Origin: Singulisphaera acidiphila DSM 18658
Lineage (GTDB): Bacteria; Planctomycetota; Planctomycetia; Isosphaerales; Isosphaeraceae
Length of the DNA stretch: 64,000 bases
Direction of reading: 5' to 3'
Assembly (NCBI RefSeq): GCF_000242455.2
Contig: NC_019892.1
Span: 7,264,744-7,328,743, forward strand
Below are positions 1-10,479 of the stretch, piece after piece. The position numbers and the translations under genes are program-made. Each line of letters starts with the position of its first letter. The stretch's first letter is position 1. The notes under the pieces are model-generated. The model was given only the letters and a program-made list of their open reading frames with translations, was not told the origin of the DNA and searched no databases.

Positions 1-64
1 GCTCCGCCGGGCCGTCCAGGAACTCCCTCCCGTCCAATTCGACGAGGTTGAGACGCCGAAATAG
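1..64 (+). CDS. C-terminal tail of an upstream gene (partial)
   Basis: The frame starting at base 2 is open from the window edge to a TAG at 62-64 and encodes about 20 residues ending in ...QFDEVETPK. A strong hairpin follows at 136-166, as expected behind a gene end. Too little is present to name a family, and the reading frame could be chance. Confidence 0.3.
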   Translation, partial: LRRAVQELPPVQFDEVETPK

Positions 65-135
65 CGTCTGGATGTCGCTCGAATTGCAACACCGGCGAAG
101 GAATCGAAGAAACCTGCGCTAACATGCAACGGCGA

Positions 136-166
136 GCGTTGGCCGTCGGTTGTCGACGGCCAACGC
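136..166. terminator. Hairpin terminator between convergent genes
   Basis: A perfect 13-bp stem (136-148 with 154-166) closes a 5-base loop. It sits just beyond the stop of the minus-strand gene at 172 and about 70 bases after the putative plus-strand tail ending at 64, so it may serve both. There is no clear T-run on either side. Confidence 0.6.
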
Positions 167-171
167 CTGTC

Positions 172-1323
172 TCATGAGGCCGGCTTGAGAACGAAGTCGG
201 TGAACCGCGCAGGGAAGGCGCGAGGCGATGCGTTGTTCGCCGAGATTCCGACGCTCAGCTTGCGCGGAAGGGTGGTGGCCGCGTGGTCGACCTTGATGAA
301 CGTCTTGCCATCGAGCGAGTAGGAGTAAACGAGCGCGTTCGCACGACGCTCCAGGCGAAGTGTGATCGCTCCCTCGCGGACATTCATCGGTTTCTTCGGT
401 TTGGTGAGCTTTCCGTCCTTGCAGCTTTCGAGATACAACCATTGCAGTCGCTCGCCCGTATAGGCGGTCGCTCGCTCAAACCGAACATAGTTATCCTTGT
501 TTTGCCAGAGCAGGAGCCCCGCTCCCTGGAACGTGAAAAAGAGCCCCTTGAGGGGAACGGTCCCTGGCTGAAAATCACCGAGGACCTTCACCTCAGCGGT
601 AAAATCTCCATCCACCTCGGCGAGGGCCCGAGGCGCATCCGTGATGTCGCGCGTGGCGTCAAAGATATGAGCACCCGCAGCGACCTGGATTGTCAGCGTC
701 TCGTCCCCCTTGGTGACGAGTGAGTCCTGCAGGGGATCGACCAGGGGACCGAGTAACGGGAAGATCGAGAGCGGGTTCTTGTCGGCGAATTTCACCTTTG
801 CCGGAGGCGGTTCGGGAGTCGCCAGGGCAACTGTTTTTTTGTCGTTCCGAGCTTCGCGGTTCGGTTCCGTGTTCGACTTCTGAGTCAGCTCGCTCGTGGC
901 CTCGTTTTGGACGAGGGTTTGGCTCTCTAATGTCGCGGTCTTCGACGTCTCAGGCTCAACCTTCTCTTGTGCGGGCGGCGCGGCGGTTATCACCTCATTG
1001 GCCGCCGGCTCCGAAACGGGCTCGGGCTTAGCCACCGCTTCAATCTTGGGGGCGAGAGGGGGCTCAACCGGTGCCGTATTGGCGTGGAGTTCAGCGGCGG
1101 CCCTCGCTTGCTCCCGATGTCGCTTGTTCGTCGACATCACGGCGAAGAGAAAGAGGCCGTAAAGAAACTCCAGGGCAATCAGACCCATGATGAAGCCGGG
1201 CGATGTGAACAATGAGCCGGGCAGTTGGGTCAAGAGCTGCGGCTTTGCCGCAGAGGACCGCCCCGCACTTTCCTCGAGCGAACTGGAACTCTGCCGTTTT
1301 TTCGTGCTCGCTGAACTCGCCAC
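172..1323 (-). CDS. Membrane-anchored jelly-roll protein (DUF1080/DUF1349-like C-terminus)
   Basis: The 383-residue protein has a charged, serine-rich N-terminus, one hydrophobic segment around residues 44-64 (FIMGLIALEFLYGLFLFAVM), a long Ala/Pro/Glu linker to about residue 185, and a globular C-terminal domain. The C-terminal domain has features of concanavalin-like jelly rolls: GLFFTFQGAGLLLWQNKDN, ERLQWLYLE and YSLDGKTFIKVD, the last typical of proteins that describe how well a film or sugar surface is covered. This suggests a periplasmic or surface carbohydrate-binding role, which is inference. No catalytic residues are recognisable. The nearest plus-strand gene is divergent at 1828. Confidence 0.7.
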   Translation of the reverse strand: MASSASTKKRQSSSSLEESAGRSSAAKPQLLTQLPGSLFTSPGFIMGLIALEFLYGLFLFAVMSTNKRHREQARAAAELHANTAPVEPPLAPKIEAVAKPEPVSEPAANEVITAAPPAQEKVEPETSKTATLESQTLVQNEATSELTQKSNTEPNREARNDKKTVALATPEPPPAKVKFADKNPLSIFPLLGPLVDPLQDSLVTKGDETLTIQVAAGAHIFDATRDITDAPRALAEVDGDFTAEVKVLGDFQPGTVPLKGLFFTFQGAGLLLWQNKDNYVRFERATAYTGERLQWLYLESCKDGKLTKPKKPMNVREGAITLRLERRANALVYSYSLDGKTFIKVDHAATTLPRKLSVGISANNASPRAFPARFTDFVLKPAS

Positions 1324-1827
1324 GGCTGGTCAACCCCCTCGAGCGCGCTGGAGTGCTGGAAAGTGGCGAACGCCTCAGTTAGTCGATCAAAAGCACCGAA
1401 GAAATGTTGTGATAGCCAGAGAAATAGGCAACCACCGTACCTCTTACCGACTCATGCTAAGGGGGACGATCAACCTTTGTCAATCCTTCCTTGCCCTCCC
1501 CGCTTGCGTATGGTGAGACGTGACAGGGAGCAGATGTGACCTCATCCTTGATTCTTCCGGAACGGGTTTGCCCTGCGCCTCCTCGAAAGCTGAATCATCA
1601 ATCTGCCCGGACCAAAACGAAGGCAAGCAAGAAAATGTTGCTTTGCTGGAACAAAATAACCGCGACTTTTTTTCTGACTTATTGCCTATCAAGACCGCCT
1701 TGATCTACCATGAACCGCTGGTGACTTCTCTCAAGGAATGGCGATCGTGAGGGAGGGATTCTGAAGTTTTAGACAAGAAGCCTGGGCCCGGTTGATTTCT
1801 CGGACAAGCCCCCGACGGAACTCTCCC
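1324..1827. other. Intergenic region, divergent promoters presumed
   Basis: About 500 bases between two divergently transcribed genes, visibly more AT-rich around 1380-1700 than the neighbouring coding DNA. No convincing gene, RNA or repeat was seen. Small open frames here lack a ribosome binding site and family resemblance. Confidence 0.4.
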
Positions 1828-2169
1828 ATGGCACGCAGAAACACTTCGTCGCTGCTTCCCGATGATCCATTTGGCGTGAATGATGTGCCAGTCATCGACG
1901 ACTGGACGAACGCCGCTGCGAGTCAGGCCGCCCGGCGAGCTTCGCTCGCTCGGGAATCGTGTCGTAAGAGGCGTCTGGTTGACCCTTCGACCTGCGAGCG
2001 AACCTACACGACCGCCGAGATCGAATTCATGATGGCCATGCAAGAGTACAAGCAGGACAGCGGTCGACTCTACCCGACCTGGAGTGAAGTGCTGGGCGTC
2101 CTTCAAGGGTTGGGTTACCACAAGGCGGATGACGATAACCGCCGTGATTCGGTCACGATGAACGCGTGA
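1828..2169 (+). CDS. Small conserved planctomycete protein, function unknown
   Basis: A 113-residue soluble protein starting MARRNTSSLLPDDPFG. The second half contains TTAEIEFMMAMQEYKQDSGR followed by LYPTWSEVLGVLQGLGY, a pattern I recognise from short proteins found repeatedly in planctomycete genomes and never assigned a function. An upstream in-frame start at 1792 exists, but the ATG at 1828 fits the usual MARRN start of the family. No signal peptide, membrane segment or metal motif is present. A terminator-like hairpin lies 250 bases downstream. Confidence 0.75.
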   Translation: MARRNTSSLLPDDPFGVNDVPVIDDWTNAAASQAARRASLARESCRKRRLVDPSTCERTYTTAEIEFMMAMQEYKQDSGRLYPTWSEVLGVLQGLGYHKADDDNRRDSVTMNA

Positions 2170-2419
2170 CGGCCAAGGGGGGCGCTTCCCTCCTTTTGCA
2201 TTTCGATCGTTCCGGGTTGACGCTACGGGGCCGGTTGAGTATTGTCCCCATCGGCTTGAGACTGGCCTCGAGAGTGGGCCGAATCAGGTCGATCGCATGC
2301 GGCCGATCACTCGGTTCCCGAGCAAGATCTTTGTTCTCGATACAGCTTTTGATACTCAGCATGACGCTTCGGTCGAGCGCTTGACCGAACGCAATCGAGA
2401 CAACGCTCGCTGGCGACCC

Positions 2420-2442
2420 CCCTCCGGATGCGCACCGGAGGG
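2420..2442 (+). terminator. Rho-independent-like terminator
   Basis: An 8-bp GC stem (2420-2427 with 2435-2442) around a 7-base loop is followed by TTTCTTT on the plus strand. It is the first terminator downstream of the gene ending at 2169, although 250 bases away. Confidence 0.55.
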
Positions 2443-2705
2443 TTTCTTTCACTTCCGACCGATGCTCCCAGGCTCAACACCCACTTCGCGAAGTCGTTCT
2501 TTTCACTTCAGGTTCAAGGTTAGATTGGGTATGTGCGCTTGGGCAGTGCTGGTAAAAGCATGGGTGGAAAGTCAGTCGATGCTCACCGGGTGATGACTGC
2601 TTGCTCGGTTTCGCCTTTGAGGTCGTCTTCGGCCGATCTCGTCCTGGTCACGGAGGTGGAGGGTGGGGCTAGGTCTCGATGGAGTATTCAACTTTTTCGA
2701 AACGG

Positions 2706-2753
2706 CTACCCGGCCTGAGAGACGCTTACGAGAAGCGACCCTAGGTCGGGTAG
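2706..2753. other. Long two-level hairpin, probable terminator of the PEP-CTERM gene
   Basis: An outer 11-bp stem (2706-2716 with 2743-2753, one G-U pair) encloses an inner 5-bp hairpin, CGCTT-ACGAG-AAGCG, at 2723-2737. It lies 35 bases past the stop of the minus-strand gene at 2788. Confidence 0.4.
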
Positions 2754-2787
2754 AATGACGACAAAATCAACGGCTTCCCGGCCTTCA

Positions 2788-3411
2788 TCAGGCGGCGGAA
2801 GGCGAGCGAAGGCGGCGAAGCCCGAGGCCCGCGAGCGTTGCCAGAAAGAGAGCAATGGTGGTGGGTTCGGGCACGGTGGTGCGAAGGTGGGCCTCGGCCG
2901 TGGTCACACCATTATTCGTCGTCGAGGGGACGAGATAAATGTCGGTGACGGGAAGGGTGAGCACGTTCGCAAATTCACCGGTCTGAAACGGGACTTCGCC
3001 GATCGGATTAAACAAAGCGCGGACCGTCGACTGATTTCCGCCGGTGATCGTGCCGTTGAGCACGCCACTGATGACAATCGGTGAGCCATTGGGAACGGGC
3101 ACTTCACCATCAACCTGATTCGCGATCAGCGTGATGCTGAACGGCGTATTCGTGTAGGTGGTCGATGTGCCGGTCGGGAGTGCCGCAACCTGAAAATCAC
3201 CCAGGCTGAAGAAGGACGGGGAATTGAACGACGCGTCGGTGAGGCTCTTGAACGAGATCACGCCCGAGCCCGACACGCCACCCGACTCAACGGTTCCGCT
3301 GGTGCTGTAAGTGACCAGGGTTCCCGCCGAAACGTTGGCACCGGTCAATAACAACAGACTCAAGGCAAGCGCAAGCTTCGAAACACCGCTCCATCTGCGT
3401 ACCATCCGCAT
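2788..3411 (-). CDS. PEP-CTERM sorting-domain exported protein
   Basis: This is a 207-residue secreted protein. The N-terminal signal peptide (MRMVRRWSGVSKLALALSLL...ANVSA) precedes a beta-rich body without recognised catalytic residues. The C-terminus is a textbook PEP-CTERM tail: VPEPTTIALFLATLAGLGL followed by RRLRS, that is VPEP motif, hydrophobic helix and basic end, recognised and cleaved by an exosortase. The start at 3411 was preferred over the ATG at 3417 because AGGAGG abuts 3417 directly but sits six bases from 3411. No exosortase gene is in the window. The ligand or structural role of the body is unknown. Confidence 0.85.
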   Translation of the reverse strand: MRMVRRWSGVSKLALALSLLLLTGANVSAGTLVTYSTSGTVESGGVSGSGVISFKSLTDASFNSPSFFSLGDFQVAALPTGTSTTYTNTPFSITLIANQVDGEVPVPNGSPIVISGVLNGTITGGNQSTVRALFNPIGEVPFQTGEFANVLTLPVTDIYLVPSTTNNGVTTAEAHLRTTVPEPTTIALFLATLAGLGLRRLRSPSAA

Positions 3412-3789
3412 TGTCATCCTCCTGAAGTTGAATGGCGCGATCCTAGAAGTAACGTCAGCTTCTCAGTGGTACTGTCGTGGTCCTCGAAGATGAGTCGAGC
3501 GGCCGAAAGATACTCAACATCACTACCCCTGTAAACCTCGATTTCACGGTTTCCAGGATTTTAGCCTGGATTATTCTCGATGACCTGCCGACGAGTTGAT
3601 TCGGACTTAGAATCTGGAATCAATTGCGTATGTCTCGAAATTACGGCGATGAGCCGCTCGATCTCTTGCGGCTCGGAATTGTCAGCGCCCCCAAAGGCGC
3701 ACAGCCCGTCCTGGGACTGGCCAATTCGCTCGAAAAGGGTTTTCGCGTAAAAGCTTCCGTGGGATGCGAACAGCCCTTTTTTTCGCGCA
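3412..3789. other. Promoter side of PEP-CTERM gene and 3' flank of the group II intron
   Basis: The stretch contains the ribosome binding site of the minus-strand gene and the 3' flanking DNA of the intron. An open minus-strand frame runs through the flank (REKKGCSHPTEAFTRKPFSS) but resembles no family. No other feature was seen. Confidence 0.4.
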
Positions 3790-3829
3790 GTCGAGTAGCC
3801 CGGGGGAATTGCACCCCCAGGCCCTCTCG

Positions 3830-3863
3830 GATCCGGACGGGAGGCTCTCGCCTCATCCGGCTC
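3830..3863 (-). other. Group II intron domain V
   Basis: A 34-nt hairpin starting GAGCCGGATG, with a GAGA loop and the closing arm GTCCGGATC; it carries the AGC catalytic triad. The second intron copy has the same element at 40408-40441, differing in the upper stem. Confidence 0.75.
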
Positions 3864-5117
3864 TTATGATCCAGTCGCTGGTCGAATCCCGATCTGCCAG
3901 AGAACCAGCAGATTCGGATCGCGTCGCGCCACTTGACCCAGCCAGTGGGCTGCGTTGATGGAGTGACGCCTCAACCGTTTGTATTTCCGCTGCGCCCATT
4001 TGACCAAGACACGCTCCAGGTGTCGGAGAACTGGAGTGAGCGCCGACCGGTAAAACCGACCGTAGTAGTTCACCCACCCTCGTACCGAAGGATTCACAAG
4101 CCCCGCGATCTCCTCCAGAGACTGATTGTTCCGGATGGCGGCCAGCCGCCAGTCTCGGATCGTCTCGCGGATCGCATTGGCGGCCTTGTGGCTGATCGCT
4201 GGGATGAAGCTCACGAAGAACTTCCCCCATCGATTCTTGGCCCGCCGGGGCCGAAAGGTGTAGCCGAGGAAGTCGAACTTGATGTGTTCATGCTGGCCCC
4301 TCCGGTCATCGTCCTGGCAGTACACGATCTTGGTCTTCTCAGGGTGAAGCTCAAGACGGCACTCCTTCAGACGTGCCCGGACCGCTTCGAGCACGTGTTC
4401 CGCTTGAGCCCGGCTCTTCGCGTGAATGATCACATCGTCCGCATAACGCGCGAAGTGGATGTCCGGAAAGCTCCGGGCCATCCAGAGATCGAACGCATAG
4501 TGCATGAAGAGATTGGCCAACAAGGGCGAAACAATCGACCCCTGGGGCGAGCCCTTCGTACGCTCTTCTCGACGACCGTCCTGCTTCTGAACGGGGGCTT
4601 TCAGCCACCGCTCGATGTACAGCAGGACCCATGGTTCGTTCACGTGATGACAGACTGCCTTCATGACTAGTTCATGATCGAGATTGTCAAAGAAACCTTT
4701 GATATCCAGATCAATCACCCAGTCGGACCGCCAGCACCGCTCCCGCGCGGCGGCCACCGCATCCAGCGCCGATCGTCCGGGTCGATACCCGTAGGAGTCG
4801 GGATGGAAGTGCGGCTCCACCAGCGGCTCCAGATGCATCTTGACGACCATCTGAGCCACGCGATCGCCGACCGTGGGAATCCCCAGCGGCCTTGAACCCC
4901 CATCGGCTTTCGGGATCTCCACGAGCCGCACCGGCGGTGGAAAGTAGCTGCCCGAGGACATCCGATTCCAGATCTTGTAGAGGTTACCCTTCAAGTCGGT
5001 CTCGAACGCCTCGATCGACTGCCCGTCCACCCCGGCCGCCCCGTGGTTCGCCTTGACCTTCAGGTAGGCCTCGTAGACCACCTGTTTGGAAATCGCGTAA
5101 GGCTTCGCTTCAGGCAT
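3864..5117 (-). CDS. Group II intron reverse transcriptase/maturase
   Basis: This 417-residue multifunctional protein copies the spliced intron into DNA and helps it fold. Reverse transcriptase blocks are clear: GIPTVGDRVAQMVV, SYGYRPGRSALDAV, DLDIKGFFDNLDH, KGSPQGSIVSPLLANL and the active site RYADDVIIH. The maturase (GIIM) domain follows with FDFLGYTFRPRRAKNRWGK and SVRGWVNYYGRFYRSAL. There is no HNH endonuclease domain. The start at 5117 has GGAGG five bases upstream. An imperfect 39-bp copy of the start region lies 70 bases upstream (5172-5210) and offers a second but quickly terminated start. Its own YADD box is encoded TAT GCG GAC GAT followed by G. Confidence 0.92.
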   Translation of the reverse strand: MPEAKPYAISKQVVYEAYLKVKANHGAAGVDGQSIEAFETDLKGNLYKIWNRMSSGSYFPPPVRLVEIPKADGGSRPLGIPTVGDRVAQMVVKMHLEPLVEPHFHPDSYGYRPGRSALDAVAAARERCWRSDWVIDLDIKGFFDNLDHELVMKAVCHHVNEPWVLLYIERWLKAPVQKQDGRREERTKGSPQGSIVSPLLANLFMHYAFDLWMARSFPDIHFARYADDVIIHAKSRAQAEHVLEAVRARLKECRLELHPEKTKIVYCQDDDRRGQHEHIKFDFLGYTFRPRRAKNRWGKFFVSFIPAISHKAANAIRETIRDWRLAAIRNNQSLEEIAGLVNPSVRGWVNYYGRFYRSALTPVLRHLERVLVKWAQRKYKRLRRHSINAAHWLGQVARRDPNLLVLWQIGIRPATGS

Positions 5118-5210
5118 CGGTTCCTCCCATCGCTGGTTGACTTTTGCCTCTCGCGTGGGCCTTGACGCACGACTTCGCTTCCGGCATGAATTCCTCCCAT
5201 CGCTGGTTGA
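5102..5210 (-). repeat. Imperfect duplication of the maturase start region
   Basis: Bases 5102-5140 and 5172-5210 match at about 34 of 39 positions, 70 bases apart. Both contain a ribosome binding site followed by ATG and codons for MPEAK. Only the 5117 start leads into the full maturase. Confidence 0.6.
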
Positions 5211-5458
5211 TCCATCCCTTGGCTGAACCATTCAACCCCTTCGCTCCACCCGCATTACCAGGCTTCAACGCTACTACGGGTTGATCCGCCCCTGTGCCAC
5301 GCATCGGGACTTTGACCTCGTGGGGCCTCCACTTGGGCATCTCCCTTGGCATCGTGACGACAGGTTCCCACGTTCCCCGCGAGAGCCTGAACCGAGCTCG
5401 CGCCACCTTTACGCCGGTCACCATCAAGGCCGTAAGCAGGTCCCGCCTTGACTGCATC

Positions 5459-5481
5459 CCAGGCCAACGACTGGAGCCTGG
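5459..5481 (-). other. Candidate EBS1 hairpin of the group II intron
   Basis: On the minus strand CCAGGC and GCCTGG form a 6-bp stem around an 11-base loop, TCCAGTCGTTG. The loop segment AGTCGTTG pairs with CGACGACT, the last 8 bases of the 5' flank (one G-U pair). An exon-binding site in the loop of a domain I hairpin about 260 bases from the 5' end is what group II introns are known to have. Confidence 0.65.
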
Positions 5482-5790
5482 TTTCGATGACGTCCCTACG
5501 CTTTCGACGCCTCATCGGTGGTTCACTTGCGTTCGCCTTCTCGGTTCTTATCTGACCGGTTCAGACCGGCCTTTTCCCGAACGCTCACGACCAGGACTCT
5601 TAATCCAAGCCGCTTCGGGTGATTTGGAATCTGGTCCTGCAACCCGATCCCGAGGGACCTACCCTCATCTCTCACGCAGCATGGCGTTCCGGGACGCTCC
5701 TGAAAGTCGTCCTTTCACACCTTCGTGGCGCACAGTCGTCGGCAAACTTCGGCCTCTGGAAAAACCGGCAGTGACTCGCGGCGGTCAGTA

Positions 5791-6702
5791 TCAACTGGCC
5801 TCATTGGCCACGAGGCGGGCCCGCATGTTCTCCGCCTCTTCGGCTGGCGACACGCCGAAGAGCCGTTTGAACTCTCGGCCGAACTGCGACGGGCTCTCGT
5901 ACCCAACCGCCCTCGCGGCGGTGCTCGCGTTGTGGCCGTCGTGGGCCATGAGCACCCTCGCCCGGTCGAGCCGGATCCGCTTGAGGTATTGAAGCGGAGA
6001 ACTGGCCGTCACGAGCTTGAAGTGGTGATGGAAGACCGAAACACTCATCCCCGCCCGCTTCGCCATCTCCTCGGCACTGAACGGTCGTGCATACTCAGTG
6101 TGGATGTATTTCACAACCCGAGCGATGCGGGTGAAGTGCTCGTCCCGACTGGCTAGGGCGCGGAGCGCACCGCCTTGTTCGTCGCAGAGCACGCGGTAGA
6201 CGATCTCGCGGACCGTCTGGCGGCCAAGCATGCGGCTGTCAAGCGGGCACTTGAGGCATTCGAGAAGACGGATGACCGCCCCGACCATCTGCTCGCTCAT
6301 CGGGGTTGTGGAGATGCCTCGCGGAGTTGTACCGGCCGGCGACGAGGGCTCGTCCATCTCAAGGATCATCTCGCCGAGCATCGACGGATCGATGTCGATG
6401 GTGACGATGAGCACGGGCACTTCGAGACTGGCCTCCGTTTCGCACTCCACCGGCAATGGCACTGACGACACAAGATAATTGCATGAATCGTACGTGTATG
6501 CATTGCCGCCGAGATAGGCCCGCTTCCAGCCCTGGCCGACGATGATGATTCTTTGGTGATAGACCATCGGGGTGCGGGGCAACGGTTCCGATCTGCGGAA
6601 CACTTGTACGCCTTCGATGAGAGTCTGACGCATTCCCTCGTCAACAGCCACCTCATCAAGGAGGCTGGCGAGCCGCTTGCGATTGTCGGCCTGTCCGTCC
6701 AT
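5791..6702 (-). CDS. AraC-family transcriptional regulator (YqhC-like)
   Basis: This 303-residue DNA-binding activator has an N-terminal cupin-like AraC_N domain (about residues 20-180) and two helix-turn-helix motifs at the C-terminus (about 195-290): FSAEEMAKRAGMSVSVFHHH and then STAARAVGYESPSQFGREFK with RLFGVSP. GGAGG lies six bases before the ATG. It is divergent from the alcohol dehydrogenase and aldo/keto reductase cluster, the same layout as Escherichia coli yqhC-yqhD-dkgA, where the regulator responds to toxic aldehydes. A similar role is inferred. A group II intron follows 57 bases after the stop. Confidence 0.88.
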   Translation of the reverse strand: MDGQADNRKRLASLLDEVAVDEGMRQTLIEGVQVFRRSEPLPRTPMVYHQRIIIVGQGWKRAYLGGNAYTYDSCNYLVSSVPLPVECETEASLEVPVLIVTIDIDPSMLGEMILEMDEPSSPAGTTPRGISTTPMSEQMVGAVIRLLECLKCPLDSRMLGRQTVREIVYRVLCDEQGGALRALASRDEHFTRIARVVKYIHTEYARPFSAEEMAKRAGMSVSVFHHHFKLVTASSPLQYLKRIRLDRARVLMAHDGHNASTAARAVGYESPSQFGREFKRLFGVSPAEEAENMRARLVANEAS

Positions 6703-7017
6703 CCGGTCCTCCAGTTTGCTTAGGTTGCCACAGGATTAGGTTACACACTCTTGCTGTGATGGGGATAGGTTTTCCGAAATCCAATAGGATTAGGCTAATC
6801 TTCAGGAGAATTGATCCTTTCCAATTTCGGGCAGTCGACCTCTAATGAACATCGGAGAAACGGCCAGGGGGCATCGGGAACCGAAGTGAGCCTCGGAGAG
6901 CGGGATAGGCAGAGTTATGTGCGAAGTTTGGTTCATCGCGGGGACTACCCGCCGTGCTTGGAACCAAGGCTGCCTTCGCCGACCGTTGGCGTCTTTTGAA
7001 TATTGGAGAATGCGTCC
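6703..7017. other. Divergent control region of the regulator and the dehydrogenase cluster
   Basis: The 315 bases between divergent start codons hold a direct repeat near the regulator (listed separately) and a GGAG ribosome binding site at 7005-7008 for the dehydrogenase. Bases 6820-6990 show no structure I recognise; the promoter for the plus-strand cluster must lie somewhere here. Confidence 0.4.
6732..6797. promoter_or_regulatory. Candidate AraC-type operator, direct repeat AGGATTAGGYTA
   Basis: AGGATTAGGTTA at 6732-6743 and AGGATTAGGCTA at 6786-6797 are direct repeats 54 bases apart, close to five helical turns, with a weaker partial match (GGATAGGTTTT) between them at about 6764. AraC-family proteins usually bind such direct repeats. 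The site lies just upstream of the regulator start and so could control both directions. Confidence 0.5.
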
Positions 7018-9113
<2,096 letters not shown>

Positions 9114-9261
9114 GCAGGTGCACACAGAGGATCGATCATACTTCACCTCGAGCACGGAAGGAGTTTCCGTCGTGCAAACCCCTCTTTTCGCAATTGCAGC
9201 GAGTTTCTTCATCGGCAAGGCGAACTCGGGAACATCGTTGAGGCGGCGGATCATCGAGCGC

Positions 9262-10398
9262 ATGGCAATTTTGATGGTTCTATTCTCTGGTGCACTGGCC
9301 ACCCAGGCGTTGGCGCAGGACGCTCCGGTACACACCAAAGGCTATGCCGTCTTCTCGAAGGAAGGGAAGTTCGTCCCGTACGAGTTCGACCGCCACGCCG
9401 TCGGCGACAACGACGTCCTCATCGATATCCTCTACGCGGGTATCTGCCACAGCGACTTGCACCACGCGTGGGAGGATTGGCGCCAGGAGACTTATCCGAT
9501 GGTCCCCGGCCACGAGATCGTCGGCCGGGTCGCGCAGGCGGGAAGCAAGGTGACGAAGTTCAAGGTCGGCGATTACGCGGGCGTCGGCTGCCTGGTCAAT
9601 TCGTGTGGCGAGTGCGCCAGCTGCAAGAAGGGCGAGGAGCAATACTGCAACAATAGAGTGCTCACATACGCATCAGAAGACATTTATCACGGCAACGAGA
9701 TCACGAAGGGCGGCTACTCCAACAATATCGTCGTGTCGGATCGGTTCGCGGTGAAGGTGCCGCAGAGCGCCCGGCTGGAACGGGTCGCCCCGTTGCTTTG
9801 TGCGGGCATCACGACCTACTCGCCCCTCAAGCTCACCCACGTGAAAAAGGGCGACAAGGTGGCGGTCGCCGGGTTCGGCGGGCTCGGCCACATGGCCGTG
9901 CAATACGCCGTCGCACTTGGCGCCGAGGTTACCGTCTTCGACATCATGGAGAGCAAGCGGCACGACGCGCTGGACATGGGGGTCGCGAGATATGTGAACG
10001 TCAACAATCCGGACGAAATGAAGGGCCTGGAGAATACGTTTCGGGTGGTGCTCAGCACCATCCCCGCAAAATACGATCCGGCGATGTACTTGAAGATGAC
10101 GGCCATTGATGGAGACATGGTTGTTCTCGGATTGCCATCGCGGGCCAACATGTCGAACGTCGAGCTCTCAACGTTGGTCTGGTCGGCTCGTCGCAAGATC
10201 TACGGATCGCAGATTGGCGGCATCCGCGAAACGCAGGAGATGATCGATTACTCTGTCGCGAACGACATCTACCCGCGTGTCGAGGTCATCCCGATCCAGA
10301 AACTGGACGAGGCCTATCAGAAGGTGTCAGCAGGCGAAGTCAAATACAGATACGTGATTGACATCGCCACGCTTTCGGAAACGGCTCAGGCCAGGTGA
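9262..10398 (+). CDS. Exported zinc alcohol dehydrogenase with signal peptide
   Basis: A 378-residue relative of the dehydrogenase at 7018, with the same motifs: AGICHSDLHHA, PGHEIVG, the four-cysteine lobe CLVNSCGECASCKKGEEQYC and GFGGLGHMAVQYA. The difference is the N-terminus, a Sec-type signal peptide MAILMVLFSGALATQALA cut before QDAP. Most relatives are cytosolic, and NAD(P) is not expected outside the cytoplasm, so the location is puzzling. An in-frame start at 9118 would add 48 residues without family resemblance and would bury the signal. No strong ribosome binding site precedes 9262. Confidence 0.85.
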   Translation: MAILMVLFSGALATQALAQDAPVHTKGYAVFSKEGKFVPYEFDRHAVGDNDVLIDILYAGICHSDLHHAWEDWRQETYPMVPGHEIVGRVAQAGSKVTKFKVGDYAGVGCLVNSCGECASCKKGEEQYCNNRVLTYASEDIYHGNEITKGGYSNNIVVSDRFAVKVPQSARLERVAPLLCAGITTYSPLKLTHVKKGDKVAVAGFGGLGHMAVQYAVALGAEVTVFDIMESKRHDALDMGVARYVNVNNPDEMKGLENTFRVVLSTIPAKYDPAMYLKMTAIDGDMVVLGLPSRANMSNVELSTLVWSARRKIYGSQIGGIRETQEMIDYSVANDIYPRVEVIPIQKLDEAYQKVSAGEVKYRYVIDIATLSETAQAR

Positions 10399-10479
10399 AT
10401 CCAAAAATCCCTCTGCGCCGATGCTCATGGCGTTGATCATGGGATCTTGCGGCAAAGATGCTAGACTGCTACGGCCGGG

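Larger units (their letters stand above)
2170..2787. other. Intergenic region between convergent genes
   Basis: Some 600 bases with no supportable gene. It holds a terminator hairpin (2420-2442) and a second, two-level hairpin (2706-2753), both noted separately. The rest shows no coding or repeat structure that I could recognise. Confidence 0.4.
3790..5733 (-). mobile_element. Complete group II intron with reverse transcriptase (1944 nt)
   Basis: The ends are set by several agreeing signs. The 5' end reads GTGCG (5733-5729), the group II consensus. The 3' end (...CTACTCGAC, 3790) is the point where this copy and a second, decayed copy at 39910-40481 stop matching. Domain V lies at 3863-3830 and a GC-rich domain VI hairpin follows. 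A loop at 5475-5465 (candidate EBS1) pairs over 8 bases with the last 8 bases of the 5' flank (CGACGACT). The encoded maturase is intact. The element sits 57 bases past the stop of the AraC-type regulator gene. It looks capable of splicing and homing, but that is untested. Confidence 0.85.

Noticed and set aside
3641-3856. A small gene interrupted by the group II intron
   Set aside because: Frames join across the intron (FADD then LREKKGCSHP) but resemble no family, and the upstream part lies just past the AraC gene, so insertion into intergenic DNA is simpler.
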